Shown: one piece after another, positions 12,101 to 24,100 of the stretch
How positions within the stretch are numbered: position 1 is the first letter of the stretch
Layout of the letters: every line of letters begins with the position of its first letter
Assembly (NCBI GenBank): GCA_009760855.2
Contig: WPIO01000168.1
Coordinates: 181,001-245,000 of the forward strand
Length of the DNA: 64,000 nucleotides
From: Cristatella mucedo
Lineage: Eukaryota > Bryozoa > Phylactolaemata > Cristatellidae
Reading direction: 5' to 3'
Position numbers and translations under genes: made by a program
Notes under the pieces: model-generated
Databases searched by the model: none
Seen by the model: the letters and a program-made list of their open reading frames with translations, nothing else
What the model was told of the DNA's origin: nothing

Positions 12101-15100
12101 TGTATGCAACTCCTGCAACTAGTTCACATTAAAACAACACTTTCTTAAAATCAGCTCATTCCTCTGCCACTGCCTCTTATGGATTGTTCAGCTATACCAC
12201 TGCAGTTTTACAGGCTCGGTCCATGAATAGCAGTGCAACCCACTTCCGATCGACAACTGGGCCATAACTTTGCAGTTCTCGAGGACTCGTGTACGTGGAA
12301 AGCCACGAAATTTGAAAGATGCACTGCAAACTGTCTTGGGTAATAGGCAGCAATCATGGGAGCTTGGTAAAGTTAATTCCACGGTGGATCGTGGGCGTCC
12401 ATTCGTATGACCCAATCCACTACAACCTAAAACTATCACACTGCTCACTGGTGCAAACAAGTTCGATTGCACAGCTTAATGTCTTAATGTCTACGCATTG
12501 CAGATGATAGGCGATGGTCAGTATAACGATGGCCCGATCTGTGGCAGCGCTCATTAAGGCACGGCATGATAGTGCAGCTCCAGCTCCCATGCAGGCACCA
12601 CATGCACATCAGCAAAGGCGGCACAAAGGAGCACGGCTCACTTAGTGCCGCCGCATATTACAGCTGCAGCATAGGCAGCAGAAGAATGACACCGCAGCCA
12701 GGCAAACAAGAGGATATCGGCAAGCACTGCAGTAGCACAAATAAAAATGAGCCGCCAGAGCTGGTGGTGGCGGTGCGCATAAGTCGCTGGAGCCTCTTAC
12801 CGAGCAGGCCCGGCGGCGGTGCTGGCCGCAGCTGCGGAGGTGGAGGCGGAGGCAGCGGCGGAGCAATCGAAGTCGGCCTCGGTGGCTGAACGCCGAGCAT
12901 GGACGGCATCGGCTGCGCCAGCGACGACATGAGCGGCACGGCCGCCGGTGCCAGAGGCCTGGGCGGCGGCGGGGGCGCGACGGCCTGAGGAGGAGGCGGC
13001 GGTGGCCTCGCGGACCCCGGAGCAGCAATAGGCGGCGGTGGCGGCACGGGCCTCGGCATGCCCATGCCCGACATGAGCGGCTGCATGCCGGGCGGTGGAG
13101 CGCCCATGAGACCGCCCATGAGCGACGGCGGCCCGCCGTGCATGCCGGGAGGCGGCGGCACCATGCCCGGCGGCCCATGCATGTGGCCGCCGAGCAGCGG
13201 GTGTGGCATGTGATGATGATGATGCGGAGGCAGCATTGGCTTCCCCGACGGTCCAATCCTGTCCTTCTCGTCGTCGGGACTAAGAGGAGAAAAGGGAAAA
13301 CGTGCGCACTGCCGACACGTGACACGACGGAAGCAGAAGCAGTCAGCGGCAAGAGGCCGAGCGGAAGCGAACGGCAGCGACTTCGCAGCAGAAAAAGTGC
13401 AAAGGCATCGGCAGCGGGAGTATGGGCAATGTCGGGCAGAGGCCGCTGCCACGAGACAACGTGGCACTCGAGGCTCGACCTTCACAGAGAGAGAACCACC
13501 AAGACGATGAAGGGAGTAGGGAGCAGAGTCGGCGGCCTGTCGTGCTTGTCATTTGCTGTAGCGAATGCATTCTAATAGTAATACATTTGTATAAGCACCT
13601 CTCAGAGAACTTCTCATATAAAAAACCTCTTTCTATACACTTTACAGTGTATGTATCTCCGTCTGTAACTCCACAAAGACTATGTGGGTGTTATGCAGGA
13701 GAGTTTTGTATAGCACACTCACAGCCTAAGCGGCTTTCGGTAGGCATTCGGTAGCCAACAGACAGTGTTTGGCAAATGCGACATAACACGCTCCAAACAA
13801 GCGAAATGAATGCACGGCGGCCGAGAAAATCGGTAAGATATTTGGCCGAGCAACTTTCGAGCCAAATTCATGCAAGGGAGACTATCGTATCTATTACTTC
13901 GTCTGCAGTGCCATGGCAATAAATGGCACGAGACTTGCGAATAGAACACATAACGTCCCACACGCCGTAAATCCAAATTCCTACTGCCGCCATCGCTGAT
14001 CAAACTAGCGCAAATAGGCCCACCTCACTCGGCAAACAACGTAAGGAATCAATAGGTACTGGCAAGAAAGGCATGGCACTTTTTTCGAAATAAGGAGTAC
14101 ACTCATCGGCACAATTCCGAGCGTATGGGCTAGCAGTGCTTCTCTGATAATTGCCATTAGCAGCACCGGTCTAGAAATGACTGCTGACCTGTCACCAATA
14201 TGAGGTTGGGCAGCAGCTGCTGCAAACCATTAGTCAGGGCTGCCCGGGACCCGTGGGAAGCTCCTAGCACTTAGCCATAGCACCTCCTTCACAATTATCA
14301 GTACACAAGTGGGATGCTACTGCAAGCATTAACAAGGCCGATCGCCTCGGACTAGGCCCGATCGATTCTACCAGAGAGTGCCGGCAATCTTTAAGAGGCC
14401 ACATTCAGTGGCCTGATCAATAGCCGAAGCCTGCTTATGTAGTGTGCTTGCAAATATTACGACTGCCTGCTTGGCTGAACTTCCGAGTTCAACTCGGAAG
14501 TTCAGCCAAACAATGCTATCATCCTAAACTTGGCACAAACATAACAATAAGACATCAAGTACAAACTGCATGAAACACCAGCTCTAATAGAGACCTACCG
14601 GCTTTCACACACATGCCTATCACATTTCATCATTTCCCCAAAAAAACGATCTGAGACAGGTGACCGATTAACCAGATCTTTAAGCACAAGAATCATACGG
14701 CACATCAGACGGTTTCAGTCAGCTATTAGAATCAAACTTCCCCGTCAGAATACCGACATTCTCGAGGACCCTAATGAAGCAGCAGCTTGTGATGCTTTGC
14801 AGTTCCGTGTTAGGATACAAGGCACCACTTGCTCTCGACCACTGCTGCTGCTGACTAAAAGATTGCGAACAATGTTGGGTCTGGCAGGTGCAACCGTCAC
14901 TATCTCCTCATGATTTAGGCATTCTCTTTGATAAGAGCTTAAAGTTTGATAGCTTTCTTTTAAAAATATTGGTTCTACAGCTAGCGATCACGTTCGATCG
15001 GGAAATTAGGCTGCGGCCACAGCTTGGCTCCTTCATACCTAGCTCAACTGCCGCACCCGATTTGGCTTCAGTTTTTTCCAGCTTCCGGGTACCCTCGGAG

Positions 15101-18100
15101 TCTCTATGGACAATAAAAGAGCTCTCTCTTTCATTCCTCTGCTAAAAGACATTACGCGACTTTAGCTTTTGCTCTGCTCGACCTAGACAATGGAGTTTAC
15201 TTCCACAATTCTCATTCAACAACATCTATTCATGATCTCAGCATCTACAATGCTGCTAAATGCGGCATATCCTCTCCAGCCTTCTCGAGCTGCTACTTCC
15301 AAGCTACCCACTTTCTCGACCACCCTCCTTACTCAGATATGCTTCCCACTTAAAACAAAGGTTAGTTGATCGAAGAGCCGCATTGATATAGCGGCAGAAG
15401 AGCCTTAGCTGCACACTCGCCGCTTGCGGTGGGCGATAAAGAACTCGAACTCACGACATGATGTCGTGAAGAGCAAGCGCCCGAAGGGCCAAGATCCAGG
15501 GGTTCCTCATTCAAGTGTGCAATGAAGTCTATAGGATAATGTATGCTAAAGAAAACTCCTACATAACAGCTACTTAAACCGCAGGCTTTGGTGAAGCTAC
15601 AGACAGAGATACACCACAAGGCAGGATTCGAGTCGTGCTCCCAAAGCCTGGAACTCCCTCTCGACCTGCGTCAGAACATCCCCTGATCTGATCACATTTA
15701 AAAAGAACTTAAAACACACCTATTTAGGACAGCATTGAGTGGATCCCTGTGGTTCGTCCTTTATGTGCATGTCACCCCTAACCATGTTATTCATGTTGTT
15801 TGTTTATCAAGCATGATATTACTCGCCATTTAATTGCATTTCACTTTGCAGCAAATGTAAAGCGTGTAGAGAGAGATTGAGTTATCTGAGGGCGCTTTAT
15901 CAAGTGCATTATTATTATTATTACTCGAGGCTGGCTTTCAGCCACACAGCCTCTTTCATGTGACAGCCAGTTCTCACGTAACAGGTTCGTCACTAGCCGG
16001 GTTCTCTAGAGTAGTCTGTTGTATGTAGCTGTTGTCTGTCATTGTAGTCTGTTGGCTACCGAATGCGTACCGAAAGCCGCTTAGGCTGTGAGTGCAAAAT
16101 ACAAAACTCCTTTACAGACTTAAAAGGAATGCGCAAAAACTCATTTACAGACTTAGAGGCATGTGCACATGCACGCAGGCACAAATGCACGCACACTGGC
16201 CCACTGCTGTTCTCCATACACAGAGACTCAAAGTAAGGGCTCTTCACGACTAGCACCGAAACCCAGCAAAGAATCTGTCTTCCGCTGCCAAATGTGCTCA
16301 GGTAGCGAACTCTTAAGCACCAGGACACAAGGGGCAAAGACTTGTCTCCCGTGTCTTTCACTGTCGTGCCCTAAGAGAACGAACGATGGGTCCGACACCT
16401 CCTCCCCACCCACCCACCCCAACAGTGAGAAGTATTCAGGCGCTTCACATATGCCACGTGGCTCGAGCCCACGACCTCGGCCAGACCTTGATCGGAGCGA
16501 GCAAGTTAGCCAGTGTACAAAACCAGCTCGGCGACCAGTTTTTGCGGCAGGTAAACAAGTGGGTCTGCAAGGCGGCGGCCTTCTTTAATACGAACCTTAA
16601 AGTATGGTTTCCAGATAATGGCTGCCAGTTTTGTTTTTACATGGGGGCTAACTAACACATTTAGAGGAAACTAAAAAAAAGTGTGAGCGACAACCTGAGC
16701 CAAACCAGGTATATATCGAAGCTAGCCATGCAGAATGAGTCTCACCCCTGAGTTTCCCTAAGACCAGCAAGGGCTGAGATCACTGTAGTCCAAAACAGGT
16801 CGAAAATCATGCCAAACAAAATTATGCAAGTGAAATCGATGGCAGAATCAAGGATCGCCCGGTGCACATTAGCAAGTCAGTGATCTGGGCCATGACACTG
16901 GCATTGTTAATGATAGTTCAAGCAGAGGCAAATTCCTCGAGGAACATGTTTACTTGAGGGCATGCAAAGTTCAGGCATCCCTTAATTTGGTGAGCCGTGA
17001 TGGCACACTAGGTAAGGCAGTTGCTTATCACGACCTCGGTCCCCAGCAATAAATATATGCGGAAAAATCTCCGGACCCCGGTCAGTACCAGCTCGAGACT
17101 CGAAGGCAAGAGGAAGTGCCAGGCAGGCTCGCAGCAGTTGTCGAAGGACACATCCGCAGCAGTCTCCAGAGAGGCAGCAGACTCGGCACGAGCTGCCTGA
17201 CGTGGGCACACACGGGAACCGCCTGCATCAAGCGCTGCCAGAGCAGAAGAGCAGAAGGAGCACTGCAGCAAAGACCGATCGATCGAGGGAGCGCCACTTT
17301 CGTACAGGCGCTTTCATCCAGCGAGCTCTGCTCTCCGCCCTCACTCGGCATGCGCATAAACGAGGCAGACTCTCACACGACTCATGCCGTCTGCCGTCCT
17401 GACTCAGCTGCGCTCCTCACTTTCTTTCGGTTGCCCACGTAGGAGTCTGCTAGCCACGGTGAATGTGCCCAGAGTGGCTTTGACTATTGACTGAGTAACA
17501 GGAGCATAACATCTTCTTGGTCTTAGCAGCTTTGTGAAGTGACAGCCACGCACAAGCAAGCTAGCAAAAACCGACTACCTCTCTATCAAAACATACCGGG
17601 AAATGCCGGCTGGCGCACTAAAAGCCGCTCGGGCAGGAGCACTGAGAGAGCTCTTTAAGACGCCCGCCCTCGACAGCAGCTAAGGCCCAGCAACAAGGCG
17701 CCTGGGGGTATAAGGTGCATCTCGCACTTCATACGAGCCCGGCGGTGGGCTCGAGTCCAGCAACAGGCTGATCTTCATTGCCCACGGCAGGCAAAAGCAA
17801 CAGCTGCTACGTGTTTCTTTTGCACGCCAATCCGAATGTAAATGAGGCCACCAAATCGAGCGAGCTTTACTTGCGCCTTTGCAGAGTTAGAGTGGGAGAT
17901 GTGGAGCCTCGGCTACACTGCTGACCGGCTGCTTTACGAAGCTCCCGATGATCGCCATTCGCAGACGCATAAATGAGGAATTAACAATGGCTGAGCTGCT
18001 ACCTGCATAGCCGCATACGGGAACACGGCAGCACCAGCAGAAGCTGATGTGAGCAGAACTGGATGGCGGCGGTGGGTGGGGGGAGGAGGAGGAGGAGGAG

Positions 18101-21100
18101 GAGAGCGAACGAGAGGGTGTATGCGGTCGCTTACAGAAGGCCCTTGGCCTTGTGTATGACGGCAATCTGCTCTTCGATCGTTATGTTCTCTCGAGCTTTC
18201 TGCGTCACCTTCTCCATCGAGGCAGTGTGGCCGTCCCACGTGAGCTTCTCCTTGACTTTCACCTCCTCTTCGCCGATCTGCGGCAGATAAGATCACGCAG
18301 CTGAGTGGCAGAGTGAGTGAGGAGCAAATGCGCACCAGGCATCACACACTCCGACAGTAACAGTGCGGGCACTGCCAGATAAAGCAGTGAGCAAGAAAAT
18401 GGGGACGCTCCGAATGCTCAGCTCATAAGTGAAAGTCACAGTCATAGCTCGAGCTGCAACGACATTGCTTAACATAGAGCAAATGCATCAGCGAAGGAAA
18501 GGGAGACCTTGATCGGGGCGAGCACCTTTACCACTGGGCCACAAACCACTGAGTCAAACCAGACAGACAGACACCAAGAGAAATCAAGAGACAGACAGAA
18601 AGACTCGTGTACGCGCATCTGTGCAGGACCGCTACATTCGTGGCACTAGTGGCAATGCATGCGCCTACCTTACGACCGATGGCAGTCTCCTCGGCACCTG
18701 AGCCGAAAATGTCCGTTCGTCGCTCGGCGAGACCCTTGAGCGCCGTGTCGATGGACGAGCCGGCTGCGTACACTTCCTCCTGCTCTCGCTTCTCTCGTAT
18801 CAGCCGCTCCTGCTGCTCGCGCCACTTGGGGTCCAGCAAACCTAGCCAAGAGCACGAAAGCAAGTGCCGGTGGCTGTGCCGGTGGCTGTGCACGTGCGAT
18901 GAACACCTGCCTGGCGTGGCCGACAGGACTCCACAGAGGCTTTGTGGTGTCACAGACAGAGATACAGGACTCAGCGACCAGGATCGTTAAGAGCTGGCAC
19001 ATAACCCTGGGCTAAGTAAGACTCAGAGGCTTTATGTATCGTGCCCAAGAGAATCAAATATCTTTCTCTGTACTTTGCATGTGCTGACAAAGTCTGTCAA
19101 TTGGTTTGTTACGACAAGCACAGCTTTAGAACAAGCACTCACAAAGGACGACTCATACGGGCCGTGAAACGACCTTTTTCAACTCTTTACTTCAGTGCCT
19201 CAGAAAAGCAGCCACGTGAGCTGTCCAACGAATAATGGACCGAGCGAGCATGCATGCTGAATTCGGCCAAAACGACAGTGAGTCACAAGCTCGACTATCA
19301 ATCAGTGGAATCATCAAGAGCGTATGCAGAAATTGAAGGAGACAGCAGCGGGTCTGCTCAGAACGATGCAAGAAACATATATGGCTGCCTCGACATGGGT
19401 GAACAGATGCTCGCTCAAAGCAGACGAGGTGGGGGATCGCACGCGCCACCTTCCCTGCCCTCCGGGCGTGGCTTGCGTTTTTTCGGAAGGTGGCTGCGGA
19501 CGGGAGGAGGAGGAACCACTAACAGGGGGGGGGGGGGGGGTAGTAAAGAGAAGAGGGCCGAAAGCCACTGCAGGCGCAGCTGCTTACTGATCTTGACGTG
19601 ACTCTCCAGCTGATCGATGTGAATCTTCTCGTTTGTCAGTGGCGATACGAGATACTGGTCGGGCACTGCAGGTGCAGGCGTCACTCGGGCTGCAAAGAAC
19701 AAATGACAAAAGTGCAAATGCACTCTCGTAGCCTGTTGATACTGAAAACTGAACAATTAGTGTTCCTAATTTTTCTTCTTAATTTTCTTCATATAAAGAT
19801 ACTGCTACTTTCTACTGATACTGAGAAAAAAATGTGATGCTTCCGGTCAGCGAGCTGGGCTCAGCAGCTAGCGCCAGTCAGTTAACTGAGACCCAGGCGG
19901 ATCCAACAAAGCCGAATTATATTTAAAATATAATACATGCAAGAATAATATGAATTATATGCAGGTATTAGGCTGGAGATACTTACTGCTGCAACACGCA
20001 ATCAAACGTTCTTCTAGCAAGTAACGTAGCTAACTAAGCAAATAATTGAGCACCGTAATTGTAATTTATTTTATTCATTTTAATTGTAATTAAGCAAGTA
20101 ATGCAATAAGTAAGCAAGTAATGAGTGAGTCGTGAAGTGTCAGCACTTTATGTCTGGGCTAAGACCCACAAGCTTTGTCACTGCTTTAATGCGAATAAAG
20201 ACCTCGGCCGGTCGATCCCTATGCCTTAAGCTACAAGGCATGAGAGCCAAAGCAATAGCAACCACATAAATTGGTGTTCGAGCTCACGACCAAGTTAAGC
20301 ACTACCCTTAGCTCTGGCCTTCACAAGCTGACGAAAGCGGCCGACAAACAATGAGCAGGCAAAGGATTGTGCTTGTGCCGCAGCAGTGAGGTGTATTGAT
20401 TTGTCGTCTCCCAGGTGCTCCCCAGTTGCGTGGATGAATGCCAATTTTTATGCACACCACATTCGGAATGACCTTTGACGGTGCCGTGCTGCTGCGCAAC
20501 GCTTATAATTCGATACGGTCTCGAAAGAATCGATAGCATCAAATGCTTCCAAAAAAACGCCGAAGCGATTGTTTGCCGAGCGCCGCTGCAAGACGGGCAG
20601 GAGCGGCGGCTGCGGAGGACGGCGACATTGCGACAAGGCAGCTCGACGCGGCCAACGAGCGACTGCGCCTGACAGACACCTCCTGCACGCACTTGCTAAG
20701 GTGGCTCTAGGAGAGGCGCCCGAAAACGTCATAAGGGAAGGCGCCCGAAAACGTCATCACCAGCTCAGCGGCTACCAAAAGTAAGCATGCCAGAGACAGC
20801 CAGCAACGAGCTGAATGAGTCAGGCGAGCTGGACCACACTGCTGCCCGGATGCAACCGTGCCGGAAAAGGACGAGGCACCCAGGCAATCGCTCGTTCAAA
20901 ATGGTGTTGCACGCACGGCCGCTGATTTTAAAGTACGCAAGCCGGAAGGAGCGCAGTTAGTACAAGCAGCAGGTGGCGCAGTGACATCTATTGTGATTAA
21001 GGGATGCAGCTCCTCGGAGCTTGGGAGCCGAGTCGCAATTCAGACACAATTCGCACAGAAGACGGCCGGCGAGCTACACTCAAAAGTCTGCATTCCACTT

Positions 21101-24100
21101 CCTCGGCGGGTAGAAAGTCACAGTACAGCCAAGCGTGCAATCGAAGCAGGGGTGTGGATGGCGCGGCAGCCCTCATCGAGACAGAGCAGAAGCAGCAGCG
21201 GCAACAGTTGATGGCGAATGGGCGGAGCCTCACCCTTCGGGTTGTAGTCTCGCACGATGATCTGCTCGGGCGCATGCGCGAGACCGGGCTGGTGGTGGTG
21301 AGCCGGCGCGTTGCCGGCTGCTGCCGACTGTTGCTGCCTAGAGGCAGTGCCACCCTTCGTGTTGGCTGCAGCTTGGTCTTCGTCATCGGACGAGGCCTCA
21401 TCCATGTCCTGCAGCAAGGTGCAGGCGCTGACGTTGATGGGCTCGCACGTGGGAAGCAGGCACACTGATTGCATATCACGGTTAATAGTCGAGCCGCCGG
21501 CCCCACAGCTGGCATGCACGTAGCACAGACGTTGTATGTGCACACAGCCTTAGCAGGGCTGGGGGCCCAGAACGCTGGGCAATCGCCACACATTGCGGTT
21601 CTTCCAAAAGATTGGCTCGGAACTAGCCTGCAACTGACACTACATTATAAAAAAATTCTAGTTGATTCAACAGCCTCTTTTGTATAGTGACAGAAGAGCC
21701 TTTACGGCTACCACCACAGCTTGCAGCGGCGATAAAGGATCTCATACCGTAGGATTCGAACCTACGACCTCGGGAGTGAGGTCGTGAAAAGCAACCACCT
21801 CACCTAGTGGGCCATCTCGGCTACCCTTTACATACGTTATGCCACTTCTAGCCAACGTGCATTGACTCTCCATCAACAAGAGCGGCGACTTCCAAGGTTC
21901 TGTCACTCACTTTTAGGTTCCTTCCTTCTCTTGCATCAGCCTACCTAAGCAAAATTTCTAAATAAGCCCATGAATCGCATCACCTGTTTTGTGGCTATGT
22001 CGCTTAGCTGTGCCTTGAACCAACCTCAAGTCCTTCAGAGATCATTCCTTTACTTCACATGCTCCCAAAAGTTAGCGCTCACTCCCGACTGACAATACAA
22101 CATCTCCTGACTACTGAGACAAAATTTTAAGCAAAAAGCTCAAACGCACTTTTTCCTCGTAGCATTTGCTGGGTCCTAGTGAGTTGTCCTTTGTGTGCTT
22201 ATGCATGCTCACATTGTACATACTATTACTATACGTATTGAAACACTCCCTTTACAGCATACTTAAATGTTGCCACTGTGCACGTTCCCACTAATCACAT
22301 TATACTTGTTGACACTGTGCATGTTAACATTAACCCTTTCACCAAGGTTCAGTTACAGAAATATGTATAGTGCCTAAAAACGGATTTAGTTTTCTGCAGG
22401 CACTATAAAAATGTGTTATTAGTATCATCATTATAAAAAACCCATATATTATTAATAATAAAAATACATTTGTATAGCACCCTCAGAGAACTGAATCTAT
22501 TTCTAGGCACTTAACAGATGCTGTACAGAAAGCATTATTAGTGATTGGTGGCAACATTCGCCAGCAGCAGGCATAGCATAAGCCCACAGCGCCTATGACC
22601 GCCCACCAGCTGTGGTTCAATTGCCCTACATGTATGGACAAACGACGCTTAAGCATTCAATCTAACAAATTCAGTCCGTCTTTCTTCACAATATTACCAA
22701 GTGGCCGAGTGACGAGGGGGCTGGGAGTGCTGATAGAGCACATGCTAATGTCGTAAGCTCGACACAGCCAATTGAACCCAACCGCTCTAGCTGTTCACGG
22801 TGTGGCATGCAAGCACGCCACTTGGCATGTCGTGCTCAGCCGCTCAGCTTGTCACCAGTGCTGCAGCCGATGCAAGTATGGGTGAGGGGGTGCGAATGCA
22901 CGCACGCAGAAGGCAATCAGCTGACACCATACAGCTTGGGGGTGCGGAACAAGGCCAGACGAAGAAGCCAGAGAAGAGTTTAAAGACTTGGAGCAAAGAA
23001 TGATTGGCTGACGATTGCGCAGCGAGTGCACACCACCCGGATTTAAAGGGGGGTTTGCAGCCCCTAAGACGGCTGACCGTACGGGGCTCCCTACTCTCTC
23101 ATTACATCTGCCAGGTCCGTGTGAGCTGTCCTTTATGTGCTAATGCTCAAGCTGAATTTGTACAGGCCGTTGTAGCCGTGCTATCACTAATCAGTTGACC
23201 AACCAGCTTCCTTTCCACATGTAAGCACCCAGAAAGAGATTGAATTTGCCTCTTACGGGGGCGACACAAGTTTTAATTTATCAAGCTTACTCGGAGGAGC
23301 TAGCTTTAGAGCAGCGCTTTGCTGAGGTTGTCGTCTTGTTTTTTCATCAACGACTAGCCACGTCAGGGTCCTACCTCCTTACTGCGAACCTTTCACATCA
23401 TTCTTTTGTATAGTGCCCCTAAAAGAACTTGATGTCTACTCAGGCGCTTCACATATGCCACAGCGCTCGAGCTCACCACCTCGGGGCGAGCACCCTAAAC
23501 ACTAAGCCAAACCAGCAGCACACTAGGCTAACTCCTACTCCTATTCCTGCTAACCTGAGGATGGGGGCGTGCATGTCTTTAGTGTTGCCTTATTTAGCAT
23601 GCAGGCCTAAGCGGGAGACTAGTTGGCTTTTGCAAGCATGATACGATTCAGTTACTAACCCTTGCTTAATGATTCTCTTGCAGGGCGTTTTAAAGCACCT
23701 GGGTAGAAATGTTGTTATGTCTCTTATGGGTCTCAAATGTCTCTTAGGGTGCTGTAAATCTGTTTTTATTATTATTATTAAAGTGTGGCCGTAAACACAG
23801 CATCGCTTCGAGCTCTCTCTCCATGACCATATATAAGAGGCCACCGGCAAGGCTTTACATGTTGATTCGGTTCGTAGGAGGCTTCCGGAGCACGACATTT
23901 ACAGAAGAGTTAGTAAACGCAAGTCGTTAATTGACGAACGACAACAAAAAATACCGTCTGTAATACACTAGTGATTATTATTATTATCATTATTATTGAT
24001 GTTAGTACCCGTTAGCGTATGCATAACCGTAGCTCTGAAATATTAAAAAAAATATATCAAAAAAAACAACAACATTAAAATGGAAAATATTACGCCTCGT

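Larger units (their letters stand above)
7965..12800 (-). other. SF3A1 intron 13, mostly unique sequence
   Basis: A 4.8-kb intron. Apart from the LINE tail near 9.2 kb, a LINE-A fragment at 10.53-10.74 kb and a SINE at 11.86-12.0 kb, I see no coding or RNA feature. Around 8300-8330 there is a short purine-pyrimidine alternating GCGCGTGTGCGCGCG run with Z-DNA-like character. Confidence 0.6.

Noticed and set aside
21720-21826. tRNA gene (B box GGTTCGAATCC present)
   Set aside because: There is no cloverleaf with matching acceptor stem, and the same head recurs with a fixed SINE body and tail in many places.
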